64,000 bases of DNA from Gnetum montanum (Eukaryota; Streptophyta; Gnetopsida; Gnetales; Gnetaceae). The notes under the pieces were generated by a model. That model had not been told where the DNA came from, searched no databases, and saw only the letters and a program-made list of their open reading frames with translations. A program made the translations under genes and the position numbers. Positions 1 to 11,735 of the stretch are shown here, piece after piece (the first letter of the stretch is position 1; every line of letters starts with the position of its first letter). The stretch covers positions 4,203 to 68,202 of the forward strand of contig MNCI01028269.1 of NCBI GenBank assembly GCA_015680685.1, in the 5' to 3' direction.

Positions 1-2084
1 TGAGTTCTCCTAGGAATAAAACTTGGGAAACATGAAGCTCTTTATTTCCTTAATGTAAAGTGATGTGTAGTTGGTTGACTAGGGGTAGAGGAGAGTTCGC
101 TCATAAAACAAAAAATTATAAAATATAAATGTTAAAATAAAGCTATTAAATGAAGTAAAAGGAAAAGAAATATTGCAATAATAATTTTTTTGACAAAGAA
201 AAAAAACACTAAAATATGCTATTGAAAAAATTATTTTTTAAAACAAAAATAAATGCTAAAATCCAAAAGGAAAATAGTAAAATGAAAACTTTTAAAAAAT
301 AAATTTAAAATTGAATAATTAAATGAACCACCTTACCCAAGTTAGAACTTAGGTAAGGACCACCGAAACACAAATCTAAAAATAGGACTAGAAAAAGAGG
401 ATTTAAAAAAGATTAGAAATGGGTGATGCAACACGAAAATTTTTAGAAAATAAAGCAAAATATTTTTAAAAAAATGAGGGCTAAAAATAAATATTTTAAG
501 AGGGAAAATTCAACAAGTTTCAAAATAAGATCGAAAATGAAATAGGCACGAGAAAATTGGCAAGAAATACTGATATGGAAAAACATAAGGCTCAAAAAAT
601 AATCCTCCTTCTAGTGCCAAAAAGGTGTTGATGCATAAATTTTGGATGCACTGACATCAAGGAAAAAACTTGTTTGAGGAGATTATTTCCTACGACACCT
701 AGTGTATACTAAAACCTAGGAATAGTCTCAGCTGGAGAGGGCCATATGATGTTTTAAAATACTAAATCAAACTGGAAAATGAGGAATTTAAGAAACTATC
801 TTTGAAATTGAACAACAATTTTGAATTTCAAGACTTAATGCAAATACAATAGTTAACTACAAAAAAATAAATTTTCCTTGGTCCCTCATTGCTGCTATTG
901 GATTGTGTTGTTGAGCCATAGTAGATGCTGCTATAGCTGACACTACTCATAGTCACCAAGAGAGGGAGAGAAAGAAGGGGAGATAGTTCCCACTACAAAA
1001 AGGTATTGTCTTTTTGTTGTTGTTGCTGCAATTGCTGCTACTGTAAGGGAGAGAGAGAGAAAACCCCGTTGTCCACCACCCACTGCATTATTTTCACTAT
1101 AGGTGAGAGAGCATGTTCATCGTGCCCACCACATGCCTTTGGCGATGGGCGCTCTTGGCTACTACTGCACCAAAGAAAAGGAGGCTGCTTGGTGAGAGAG
1201 AGAAGGTTGCCTGCGACTATCACTAAGAAAGGAGGCTCTCAAATCCTGCTGTCACCACTATCGTGGAGAGAGAGAAGAGGCTAGACCTCTACATCATCAC
1301 TTTTTGTAGTCACACATCCTCTGCCACTGCCAGCAACACATTGTCATTGTTAACTACCCTACGTCACGACCACCACCCATAACTTTGTGGAACTATTACC
1401 ATTGTTGGACATCTATCTCTAGCGAGTCTTTGATGTGCGACAGTTTATAGACAACCCTACCATGGAACATCTATTGCTACCCGCATGTCAAAAATCCACC
1501 TGTAGTCATCTACGTTGTCTACTCTAAGCCATGTCCATTACTACTGACAAGAAAGAGAGAAGGCTAAGAAAAAAGAAAGATATTGTTGCCTCCTACCTTC
1601 TAGTGCTTTGCCCTACTCTCGATCCCATTCCTTTTTTATAGTAATCACCAGTCACTGTGATGCTTGAATGCACATGTCCATGTTAGTTACAAGCATCCTG
1701 GTAATGCTTACCACTTTGGCCATTACACCACCCCCCAACTCTACGTAACTCTTGCCACATCCACCATAAGTTACACTACCATGAATGCCTCCATGTAACT
1801 CCCAGCACCATTGACATAACCATCACCACCATGACCACATGCCTACACAATTACATGACATAAATAACTAATAGCCTTTTAGCATTACATGCTTGAATTA
1901 TGCTCAGTTAGCATCCCAAATGGCAATTCAAAATCACATGAATTATGTCAACTGATTGATGTATTTTCTAATAATAAAACTTTAGATATGACACTAACAT
2001 ATATAACTAAGATTAAGATCCTATATCCAATAAAGATCATGCTTGTTAATAAATTTTATGAGAAGAAATCCATGACTAGCTACT
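1..2084. other. Unassigned AT-rich flank
   Basis: I see no supportable gene here. The first 850 bases are very A-rich. Around 735-800 on the plus strand a short frame reading WRGPYDVLKY resembles the C-terminal end of Ty3-type integrases (W-x-GPY), but it is broken by stops and is only a weak hint of an old pol remnant. Bases 960-1,290 are low-complexity GAGA and CTG-like sequence whose short open frames look incidental. From 1,300 to 2,084 nothing is recognisable. Confidence 0.4.
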
Positions 2085-3010
2085 TGATGAATCATGATTT
2101 ACCTAGCCTTGTCATCAGAGCCTTGTTATCGGAGCTTTAACATTGGAGCCTTGTTATTAGAGCTGTGTATCAAAGCCTTGTTATCAGTGCCCCGACATTA
2201 GAGCCTTGACATTAGATACACAACATTGGAGCTAGGACCGACGTCATAGGGTATGCTCTAGCCTATAAATATAGTGCTTAAGCTCACGATTTACATATAG
2301 GTTTTCAGTCAAAGTAGCGGAGCTCTTGCAGTTTGTTATCTCCAAAGTTAGAATATTTTCTAAATGCTTGTAGTGTGATGTCTGTAATCATATGACACCT
2401 TTGTTCAAGTTTGATGTACTTGAACACGTTACATGACTGGTAATAAAGATCGAGATTACTCCCATCATTACATCATCCACTTAGATTATTATTGCTTTTA
2501 ATTGTTAATTATTTACTTCTTTCTTTAGTTAAATGTTTCCATTTATTGTTATTTACTATTCTTGTTATTAAGCAGAATTCATACACCTTAATCATGGACA
2601 TTTAAGTGTAGATACTTGGTAATCCAGTAGTGTATTATTTGGTACACCCAGTGACATACGCTTGGCCATCTCAGAAGTAGCCTCATGAAATCTAGGACGT
2701 GTAGGGACGATTAAGTGTAGATACTCATTGCCCATAGGCTATTTTAGATCTTTTTTTACATCATTTATTAGCTTAATTAATTTTTCTTTTTATTATGATT
2801 AGGAGTAGCATAGAATTAGGAACAACATCATATGCCTCACTTTGAACTAAACCATACATGACATCACTACCGCTAGTCCAAGTGGGATGATAGCAAACTG
2901 CGATCAAAGCATCACGATCTAGATGCCAAACTAGTACCATCCACAGAATTTGACTAGATCATGTGTGAATGCTTATGATTCGAATGGTTGAGTGTAGGGG
3001 GTACCTCTGA
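2085..3010 (+). repeat. LTR of element A, left copy, plus orientation
   Basis: It starts TGATGAATCATGA, as the coding-strand LTR start of this family does. It has a U3 with repeated AGAGCCTTG(T/A) units (about 2,105-2,215), the TATA box CCTATAAATATAG near 2,262-2,274 and AATAAAG near 2,442. Its body from about 2,440 to 3,000 is the reverse complement of the 9,251-10,141 LTR with scattered substitutions. The 3' terminus has decayed after GGGGGTACCT near 3,005. Confidence 0.7.
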
Positions 3011-3610
3011 GAATGTCGCATCCTTCCAGGTGATGCTTGAAACTAGAGAAGATGCCACAGTTGTGATAATGCAGCATTAGGATATGGTAGGTGTAGCAGA
3101 AGTAATCACAGACCATATTAAAAAATCATTCAATGTGCCTATCATGCCCCTAGTAGATCTTACTAGGACTAGAGATGTGTAGATGCTGGTTGAGACTTCA
3201 ATAACTCCTGTGGTGCATGAGGATGTATTAGATTGATTATTGTAGATGGGGTAGGTGATGACTACTTTGTTTAACATCCCTAGTGATGTCACTATAACCC
3301 AGTTAGACCTCATTGCCACTAAAGGAAAGCTGGTCATGGTTGAAGTTAGGGCAAAACATGCAAAAGTAGAAGTACAAAGACTATAATAAGAGCTAGTTGC
3401 CCTGAGAGCTGAACGATGGAACCCTACCTAATTTTTTGTGCCTGACGAGCTAGAACAATTCAGGATGGAGCAGTTGGCCAAGCTAACTAAGGAGAGCACA
3501 GCTATAGAACAAGAAAAAGAGAAAGCGATTTGAAATGCCTCTACTGCTAATGCACAGTGCCACACGTACAAAAAGGCATTGACCAAGAAATTTGAGATTT
3601 TTTGCAAATG
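3010..3610 (+). pseudogene. Plus-strand fragment of aORF (coiled-coil section)
   Basis: Translation on the plus strand reads the same protein that element B encodes on the minus strand at about 16,500-15,900: a segment rich in A/E/K/Q heptads, with the landmark LFNIPSDVT near 3,265 (LFDIPQDVT in B). At least four in-frame stops interrupt it. It joins the left LTR directly, without the primer site, gag or N-terminal part of aORF that should lie between them, so a large internal deletion or recombination must have happened. Function of the parent protein is unknown. Confidence 0.65.
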
Positions 3611-3611
3611 A

Positions 3612-4661
3612 TTCATTGAGGACTTGTAATCTTGCAGTAGCAGCTGTGGTGAAGCTTATGTTTCTGGGTGCTATTTAGGCTCACATTGTGTTTTTGCTTT
3701 TCACTTTGCTTCTATAATCGATTCTTGCTCTTCACCAAGATCTTTTCTTGGTGTTGTAGGTTTGAGAAGTTCAACAAAGGAGGCATTTTGTGCCTTCCTA
3801 GGGATATCATTTGTATATCCTAAGATTTTAGTGCATTTGCATAGCTTCTTGATTAGGAAAGGGAATGGGAGTGTTGGCTTCCCTACCTTTTCCTCTTCGA
3901 ATTTCCATTGAAATTTAGTGAGGTAGAATTGGTGAAGATTAGCCACAAATTGTCCCATTAAGATAGTACTTCCCTTGGCCGGATATGTTGAAATTCAGTT
4001 AAGCCTTTTGGTGGGAAATAGGTGGTATGTACCGATCTTGAAATATGTCCTCTCTTCCAAAGTTAGTTCATTATATGTTTAATCTTCTTTGCTGTACACT
4101 CATTTCAACCACAATTTTTTGGTATTAGGGTCAGATTTGGTGGACAAATGGGCTACCTTAGCCCCTTCATTTAGCAAATTTAGAGCTACTACAATTGCCT
4201 TTACTGATAAAAGAGACATTAACTCCACAAATGTCGATGGTGGTACCCTCATCTTTATTGTGCTAGAATTGATGAGTCTCACCAAGGTACCACTCACCAC
4301 TATCCAACAGAATGGGCCACAAGGATAATGCCTTAAGTTGCATCTGAACTGCTTTTGGAGCAAACTCCATAAATGGGCTGAAATTCATTTCCATGATGAC
4401 TGAGGTTAATGTGGACTTTTCTAGAATGGCCACAAGGCAATCAAGGGGCAACATGAGAAATTTTTCCTACATGGGAGCCTATGGTTCTACAACCTCTCCT
4501 TGGACTGATTGTTCAATAGCAAGAGCCTCTTGGTAAATTTTAAAAGATTTGGCTTCCTACTCTTCATGTTTTGCACATTTTCCTTGTTGGCCTTTGCCAC
4601 CTTGTGGACGCTTAGCTACTCTTTGCAAAGGTTCACCTTGTGCACCTCTGTTTGGGGCCAT
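3612..4661 (-). pseudogene. N-terminal part of aORF, element A
   Basis: The frame starts at an ATG at 4,661 with MAPNRG, matching MAPKRG in B and MVPKRG in F, which decides the start. It then carries the conserved block with GEWYLGETHQFWHNK and, further on, LPFPFLIKKLCK. Several stops and frameshifts break it, and it ends abruptly at 3,612 where orientation flips. The block resembles retroelement-borne plant transposon-protein domains in general layout only; I do not assign a function. 4,662-5,260 is noncoding leader between the U3-like module and this start. Confidence 0.6.
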
Positions 4662-5260
4662 TTGCAATGAAGCAAAGATCAAGTGTTACTAAGGTTGTAT
4701 TCTTTACCATTAATTAATTTACACCTTACTCATTACCTTAGTTCATTAAGTTCTTAGTTCATATGACTGCAGAGTTAGAAAAATTTTCAAGAAAAATCTT
4801 CAAAAAGTGTTTATCTCCTCGTATGACCTTACATAGTTGATTTCTCTTATTATTATTTGTTTTTCTTATGTATGGCTTGTTATGATGATTATGATCCCTT
4901 AGGTGAGAAAATTAAGGTTTTAGGAATTAATACAATTGATTATTCATGATAACACTTAAAGGTTTTTAACACTCTTACCCTTATGATACCTCTCGGGCGA
5001 TAGCAAATTTTTGTTAATTGGAACAAGTTTTCCACACAAGCCCATCCCCCACACCCCTTGGATGCCGTCGCGCACCCCCCCCCACCTTTCCCATGACTAA
5101 CTTGAACACTCCAGGTTCAGATAGGTTCAAATGGCATGGAAATCAAAGCAGTAGAGAGCCAAATACCACAAGTGGAAAGTGGATGTGCATAGCTCTTAAG
5201 TCACTAGACAAAATTTGAATAACTCCACTAGTAGCAAATAATGAAAATGAAGTTTGTACA

Positions 5261-5335
5261 TCATGGGGGTCATATATATAGGTTTTATGTAACCCGATGT
5301 CAGGTAGTCAACGTTGGTGTCCATGAATATTCATC
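5261..5335 (-). promoter_or_regulatory. U3-like internal module before aORF, element A
   Basis: Read on the minus strand it holds TACCTGACATCGG followed by a TATA stretch (plus strand CATATATATA, 5,271-5,280), about 600 bases upstream of the aORF start. The right LTR of the same element contains TACCTGACATC in the equivalent position before its own TATA box (near 10,050-10,080 on the plus strand). I infer an internal promoter made of the same parts as the LTR promoter. Confidence 0.5.
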
Positions 5336-6664
5336 GAATGGGGTAGCTAAGCATGAAAACTGAAGCTCTGTGATTGGTTGGAAGGTTTGAGGTTAGGTCC
5401 ATGGTTATAGGGTAGGTGGAAAATCAATTTGAGGCACTAAAATTATGATAAGGTGGAGTCGTTGATGTGAAAATCACTAGAATGAGCAAGAAAAAGGGCA
5501 TTGAAATCGAGGTCATGCATGAATCAAGTCATATGAAAAGGGAAACAAGAAACTATAACAATTGAGTGCTTGAAAGGTAAAGAATGATGTGGTTGTGTCA
5601 AACAAGTATAAGTCACAAAATTTACACAAGTGGGTCCTCCCCAAAGCAAGCTCTAGCCTATGATGCCCTTGTGTAACCACATCAAAAATGTCTATAGGCA
5701 CTAAAGGGGCTGAATGCAACCCATACCTGTGAAACAAAACACACATGTTACAACCACCAATTTAAGATAATAACTCTATGCTACACAAAACCACAAGTTA
5801 TGATCACATGGATAATGAGATGAGATCGACTATAGAAAGGATTGCAAAAATTGGGACATGAGGTGTCTTACCATGATCACACTAAAACCTTATGTGTTAT
5901 TAATGGTTAAATAATCATGAGTCCTTCTTTCCAAGATTTAAACCAAGTCCACATGACATTATAGTGACATCACATCATTTAATCCCATCAGTGGACAAAC
6001 ATAAGACTATTAGAGTTGCGAGGAGTAACATCACTTGGGATTTTGTCCAAGGGAGGAGCTTTTTGATGACACACATGTTTTTTTTTCGATTCTAAGAAGC
6101 CACTAACCTTCAGGCATGGGTACATGTCTTTCCAGTGGGACCTATAGAAGTTTATTCAATGTCATTTTAGGTTACTCTTACTTCCATTTTTCATTAGATC
6201 TACAAGGATATGGTTACAACCTCAACAACATGATAGAACATACAAAAGCAGCCAAAGAGAATCCACAAATCCTCTTAATGTCACACCCTTCACATTCCAC
6301 CTTGGTTCTACACTCTTCTATCTAGACACAATGATTATAAAGTTATTTTTAAGTTGGATGATGGAAAAGAATATCATTATGACTAGGGCAAGAACCTCTT
6401 GTTAATGGAATGGGTGGATGGATGTCATGGTCTCAACGTCCGAATAATCAATCCCTTATGACTTGACAACATAGAGAAAACCTCACCTCAATGGGCAACA
6501 TGATCATCTTATTCACAAGTGAGATTACATAACAAAGAAAAGGAAAATAACAACTAGAAAAAATTGAAAGAAATAGGAAAAATTGGATCAAGAAATAGGA
6601 AAATGACAATAAATTGTAAAACAAAAAGATGAAAAACACTTAAGAATCTTAAATATTAGAATGG
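5336..6664 (-). other. Noncoding spacer of element A, related to family 2's 3' region
   Basis: No convincing coding frame. Landmarks shared with B and F and with the 3' regions of C, D and E are a GTGGGTCCTCCCCAAAG block near 5,630 and a CAGGCATGGGTACATGTC block near 6,110. The spacer therefore looks like the region that lies between integrase and the 3' LTR in the autonomous relatives. Confidence 0.55.
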
Positions 6665-9020
6665 AGGGTAACCCCCATGACTAAATACAAGGATTAATAA
6701 GTGGATAAATAGGATCCATGCATGTATGAAACATTGGTAACCATTCATGCCCTAGCCACTGGGTGTCTATTGGTGGTGTGGTGGCTAGGTAGAAAAGTCA
6801 TTGGTCACACACTTGATTGTTAAACATATGGTGGGTTAGGGTATGAGGTGTGTTAACATTATGAATGTCTAGCCCACATGGTATGCATGGATTTGTTTGT
6901 CTCCCCACACTATTAGATTCATTNGCTCCCCACACTGTTAGATTCATTGTTTGCCTTTGGGATTGAAGTAATGATGGACAATGACCCTTGTGTATGATTA
7001 GAGGATGTCTATTATGAAAAGGAAGGTGATGCACTAGATTGGCATTATGCTGGCATGGATGATGTGGTGGGTCCATGCGTGGTTTGATTTGACTTATGGC
7101 CTTTCCTCCAGAAGGGGCATTTCCTACATTGCAGTTGAGACCCACTAGTGTCAGCATGGTTATGCACATTCATAGCACAATTGGCATTCATTTGTTAATA
7201 TTGTGGTGCAAAACCTTCCTATGTTGCTAGCGATGGCATATATTGAGGTGGAGTATGAGAATATTGAGGGTAGGATGGATGGTAAGAGACGCGAGGTGGT
7301 GATCCTTAAGGGGATGTCATGGGTTGATGGTACTTGGGAGAGTGGTAGTGACAATTTGAACTAGAGGACTTATAACTAGTTGGGGAAATAAGATGTTGAA
7401 CATAATATCCATGCAATTTCAATGAATAGGGCTGATTTGGTGGTGGCCTCCCCCACGATTGTGGTTGTTACCACTGCAATTGATAACCATGTTGAGGCTA
7501 ATAATAGGTCCCCCTAGGATGGTATGATCAATTGTGGGATTGTCTATAATTACCTTGTGGGAGAGGAAATCTCCTGGGCATGTACTTTTATATAAACTTC
7601 ATATTTAAGACACCTACTCAACACTCCTATAGATGCAACAAGACTAGGAAATGACCCTTCGGATGGTCATATATGCAAATGTCGCATCCACTATCTTTGT
7701 TTGTGGTTGATTCTATGGCCTCACTTTCTTTATCCCTTTTTCCCATTTGCTGAAAGTGTTCCTAGTTGTTTCTTGGTTCTATATCCTTTGTTTATTGTGA
7801 TCGCCTGGATTGATTTTCATGATCCTCTCCTTGACCATCTCAATGAGAGTTGTAATGTTTTCATATATCCATTTGGACATCCTATTAAACTTTACTTCAA
7901 TTTCATTAATAGACTTTTGTATCGGCAAGGTTTGTTGTGGGATCACCTTATCGAGAGTGGTTTCATTCTCCTTACCATAGATCTAGACCTCCTTCTGCTA
8001 AAGAGTTGGGTCACATTGATATTTCTCAACATTCTCCCATTTACATATCTCTTCTTCTTCCCTTTCCACATGCTCCATTAGCTCTTGGATCTGATGGGCT
8101 TGGAGCTTGTATAATTGCCCTAAGGCAAACATCCCAAGGGTCTCCCTTAGTTCATTACGAACCCCATCTATGATGTGGAAAAGTTACCTTTCCTCGGAGA
8201 AACCATGGCATGGGCATCTATTCAGCAAGGCATAATATCTATCCAAAGCCATGTCCAAGGGTTCATGTTGTTCTTGCTTCCACTCTTGGATCTATATCCT
8301 CAAATTGGACACCCTCGCATAGGGTTGGTATTTCTCGTTAAAAATTTCTAGCATTGTGGACCATTGTCGGATTGAATTCTGTCTCAACAATCTACACCAC
8401 ACTTTGGCTCGATTAATTAGTATCTTAGGAAAGAGCTTAAGCTTTTACCACCCACTTTCAATGTTGTAGAAAGCACAGGCATCATGGAAGGCTTGTAAAT
8501 GATGTTGTGGATCTAAATCATAACCTCATGCAAATTTAGAAATATTATTCATGTTGTGATGCCTACGAGATATCTTAATGGCCTCTATTATATGCATTAG
8601 GCTCTTAGTGGCTAATAAGGGTTCATCGTCATCAAATGGGTTGTGAGGAAAATTTTTATTACTATTCATTTGATCATGATGGTGATGTCTATATTCATGG
8701 TGACTTCGTTGACTTTTCCCATGGGTTTGACTTCGATTTTTAGTCTGACCCTTCAGTGGTACCTTATCTCCATACTTACATTCATCTTCATCAGAACTAG
8801 ATGTTGAGGGGGAAGAGGAAGATGAGAAACTAGAAGGATTGCCATGGCTTCTATAGTGTTCCTCAGGGTCCTTTGATTTATTGTTTCTAGGTTTTGAGAA
8901 GGTCTTAGGCCTTGAGGCCTCCCCTAGTTTAGGACTTATGTTATCTCCTCTAGGATTATCTACCTTAGGTGAATGTAGTCTTTAAGTGTTGTAAGGGTGG
9001 TCATGATCATAAGAAACCCT
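6665..9020 (-). pseudogene. gag of element A
   Basis: Gag packages the element's RNA into cytoplasmic particles. On the minus strand the order is a Ser/Asp/His-rich N-terminal stretch (about 8,950-8,650), a retrotransposon-gag domain at about 8,600-8,150 with the markers EWKQEQHEPLDMALDRYYAL and HIIDGVRNELRETLGMFA, then a zinc-knuckle-like CDICIYDHPKG near 7,670, then a Pro/His/Tyr-rich tail with repeated YHP-type motifs. The knuckle has lost its final Cys. One frame is nearly open from about 8,950 to 8,300; stops and frameshifts follow. The tail around 6,924 contains an undetermined base inside a 23-bp duplication. The N-terminal end is uncertain. Confidence 0.75.
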
Positions 9021-9234
9021 TGCATAAAGTTGGTCACTCCAATTTTCTTCATCATATATATCATTATTTCTCCAATGAATGTGTTTGCTATACAGTGCAT
9101 TGTCACTTTCAGGTGAGAGAGACATTGTTGTTGGTTTATGGTGTGTGTGATTTAATATTTTCTGAAAGATATATTGTTAATATCATTATAGCAATCGTGT
9201 ATGATATAACTAATCTAGATAACTAGCACCATCC

Positions 9235-9250
9235 CTGGCAACGATGCCAA
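9235..9250 (-). promoter_or_regulatory. Primer-binding site, element A
   Basis: Directly next to the right LTR, the minus strand reads TTGGCATCGTTGCCAGGG. This is close to the TGGCGCCGTTGCC complement of the plant tRNA-Asp 3' end used by Athila/Tat-type elements. It fixes the minus-strand orientation of gag. Confidence 0.75.
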
Positions 9251-10141
9251 TGATGAGCAGCAAGGTACCCCTACGCCCAACCATATGAATCACAAGCATT
9301 CACACACAATTCGGTTGAATTCTATGGATGGGACTAGTTGTGGCATCTAGATCGTTATGCTTTGATCATAGTTCATTGTCTTCCCACTTGGACTAGTGGT
9401 AGCTTGGTCACATATGGTTTACTTCAAAGTGAGGCATATGATGTTGGCTAATTCTACTTTGCTCCTAATGACGATGAAGAGATGAATTAATTAAGCTACT
9501 AAACAATGGAAAGTGAAATCTAACTAACCTATGTGAGATGAGTATCCACTCTTAATCATCTGTATACCTCTTAGACTTCGTGAGACTACTTCTGGGACTG
9601 CCAAGCATATGTCACTGGGTGTGCCAAATGATACACTACTGGATTACCAAGTATTTACACTTAAACACTTGTGATTAAGGCATATGCATTCTGCTTAATA
9701 AGAGGAATAGTAAATAGCAATAAATGGAAACATTTAACTAAAGCAAACAATAAAAAATTAACAATTAAAAGCAATAATAATCTAAGTGGATGCTGCAATG
9801 ATGGGAGTAATCTCTATCTTTATTTCTAGTCATGTAACATGTCCAAGTACGTCACACTTGAACAAAGGTGTCGTAAAATTACAAATATCACATTGCAGGC
9901 ATGCACTGGGAATAATAGAACTCTAAGAAAGACTATCAAAAACTGAGAGCTAAAACTATCTTTCCCTATTGTTTACTACATGCCTTCAATCGTGCACCTG
10001 AGTGCTATATTTATAGGCTAGCCCAGAGAAGACAACATCAGATATCCAACATCGCTTCCTAGCTCTGATGTCAGGTATCCAACATCGGGACTCCAACATC
10101 AGGTATCCAATATGGGGGCCTGACAGATTCATGACTTATCA
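9251..10141 (-). repeat. LTR of element A, right (5') copy
   Basis: On the plus strand it runs from TGATGAGC next to the primer site to ATGACTTATCA. On the coding strand it has the U3 repeat GATGTTGGATACCTGA in about three variants (about 10,120-10,040), TATA box CTATAAATATAG (about 10,018-10,004) and AATAAAG near 9,823. It is visibly diverged from the left copy, so the insertion is old. Confidence 0.8.
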
Positions 10142-10440
10142 ATAACCAAAAAATTTGAATGAAGACATTGTGATGTAAGATCAACAGCAATAACTCATAT
10201 ACATTATTAAGAAGAACAAAATTAGGAGTCTTATTTGCAATAACATTAGTAGAGAAAGGTGTCCCAAATTTTTGTTTGTTAGTTTGTAAATCCCTATTTT
10301 AAAAACCAACGTAAATTTTTGCATCAATAGAAAAAAAAAACCATTTCAATCAAAGAAATTGAAAATAAATTAGAATTTCTCATTAAAAAGGATAATTTTA
10401 AACAAATAAATTCTCCCAATGAAACCTTAGCACCAAAAAC
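10142..10440. other. Unassigned spacer
   Basis: AT-rich; no gene, LTR or duplicate of another part of the window was recognised. Confidence 0.4.
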
Positions 10441-10915
10441 AAATATGTATGCTTTGAATTTTGGCTCTTTTAACCACTTTATTATTAACCATATTTCCAA
10501 AGTTTTGCTAATGTATCACATGTAAAAAGTGGAATGTTTTCGTATACTTCAACACAAAATATTTTAAAATCAAAGAATATTCTTCCGTGTCTATGGTAAA
10601 AATATAATGAGCCTTCACATCATCCTTGTATCTCCACGTTCACATGAGTATCTCCACGTTCACATGAGTGACAGTGTCATTTACGGAAAAGACCCTTGTA
10701 TCTCCACGTTCACATGAGTGACAGTGTCATTTACGGAAAAGACCCTTGTATCTCCACGTTCACATGAGTGACAGTGTCATTTACGGAAAAGACGTGCTTT
10801 TCAAATTCAAAATCAATGTCTTTAAACACTTTGAATAACCTCAGTACGCAAGTCCGCAACGATTACCCGGTAAACGTATTTAACATGCGTGTGCTTTGCA
10901 CGTTTCATAGTGGTA
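10441..10915 (+). promoter_or_regulatory. Decayed copy of the RLP promoter (unit A)
   Basis: It matches 25,433-25,770, upstream of the intact RLP gene, in order: TTTTGGCTCTTTTA, ACCATATTTCCAAAG, TTCTTCCGTGTC, CATTTACGG, CAACGATTA(C/T)CC, GTAAACGTATTTAACA and GCACGTTTCAT. The gene that should follow is gone; unrelated sequence begins at about 10,916. The copy is longer than its counterpart because of the 50-bp tandem repeat at 10,629-10,795. Confidence 0.75.
10629..10795 (+). repeat. 50-bp minisatellite in the decayed RLP promoter
   Basis: Three full copies of a 50-bp unit containing TATCTCCACGTTCACATGAG and CATTTACGGAAAAGAC start at 10,649, 10,699 and 10,749. A 20-bp partial copy lies at 10,629. 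The copies are identical or nearly so. The promoter of the intact gene has a single related unit (25,594-25,627). Confidence 0.9.
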
Positions 10916-11482
10916 CGTTAAGAATTCTAAAGTAGTTTTAAGTTTTTTTACGCCTTCCATTCTAGATGATATTATCAAAAAGCAAGTAATATTACTAGGG
11001 ATGTGATTATATGCTTACCAACTTGAACTTAAATTAATCTACACGCTAAAATTTGCTAATAACAATCCATTATTAATGTTGCAAGATTATGAAATGGGTA
11101 TGAATTCTTTAAACATTTAGAATTATAATGTGGAAGAGTTAAGTTACAGGTTAAAATTTAAAATTCTGCCAAAGGCAAACAAATATAAAGTCATATATAT
11201 TTAATCTTGAACTTTAACACACTAACTAAAATTTCACCAAATCACATATTGATATGAATGCTCTCATTGCAAGTGGACCCATAAATTCATTGTCATCTTT
11301 AAATTATGCAAAGGAAAAATATCAAGAATAGGGCCTGTAACTTGAAGTGATGGAAAGGTGTGAATTTCTCAAGTCAAGGTCTTTAATCACGTCCACTTCA
11401 AAAGGTTAGACTTCTGCTCATCTACTAACTTTTCTAGAACCTGAACCTCACTTAACAAGATAAAGCATTGGCTTTGAATCTA
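10916..11482. other. Unrelated segment replacing the RLP gene body in unit A
   Basis: In unit B the interval between the homologous promoter and C-terminal codons holds the whole RLP gene (about 2.9 kb). Here about 570 bp of AT-rich sequence occupies that place, with no LRR-like translation in either strand and no recognisable element. Confidence 0.5.
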
Positions 11483-11584
11483 GAACATTTCTCATTGTAG
11501 GGATTAGGTTTGGGATTTGCCACAGTTACTCTGCATTTTCATTAGGATTCCTTTCAACTTTTCTTTGGAGGGTCCTTGATTTGA
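11483..11584 (+). pseudogene. C-terminal remnant of RLP gene 1 (unit A)
   Basis: Translation begins EHFSL, then a stop where the intact gene has Trp, then GLGLGFA, and ends FFGGSLI-stop. It aligns with the transmembrane helix and short tail of the intact RLP (29,027-29,140; EHFSLWGLSLGFG ... FFGRYLI). Similarity continues through the 3' flank (CTGCAGGTATTAAA near 11,626, GTTCCTGCACATGTA near 11,643) to about 11,735. The rest of the gene is missing. Confidence 0.85.
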
Positions 11585-11735
11585 ATGTAATCTCAAATCT
11601 GTCAAGATCTACTTTAGTTATTGTCTGCAGGTATTAAATACTGTTCCTGCACATGTACTGTTCCAGTATGACTTTGGTCTTTGCTTCTGTTGCTCTTAAA
11701 ATGCAAATATGTTTAATCTGTTTGCAACGGTGTGA

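Larger units (their letters stand above)
2085..10141 (-). mobile_element. Element A: rearranged family 1 LTR retrotransposon (gag plus aORF, no pol)
   Basis: From 3,612 to 10,141 the order on the minus strand is LTR, tRNA-Asp-like primer site, gag, noncoding spacer, U3-like module and the N-terminal third of aORF, as in elements B and F. At about 3,611 the orientation flips: 2,085-3,610 carries an LTR and the middle of aORF on the plus strand. The two LTRs (2,085-3,010 and 9,251-10,141) are clearly the same family but inverted to each other, so this is a chimera and not a simple insertion. No matching target-site duplication is visible. No reverse transcriptase or integrase motif is present. 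Confidence 0.7.

Noticed and set aside
1006-1284. Cys-rich 92-codon open frame
   Set aside because: Low-complexity CTG/GAGA sequence; no signal peptide and no conserved pattern. The Cys run comes from TGC/TGT repeats.
7701-8081. 126-codon hydrophobic plus-strand frame
   Set aside because: Antisense of gag of element A; the hydrophobic run is the complement of a Glu/Lys/Gln-rich coding strand.
10142-10440. Possible solo element next to LTR A
   Set aside because: No terminal repeats, target duplication or coding similarity seen.
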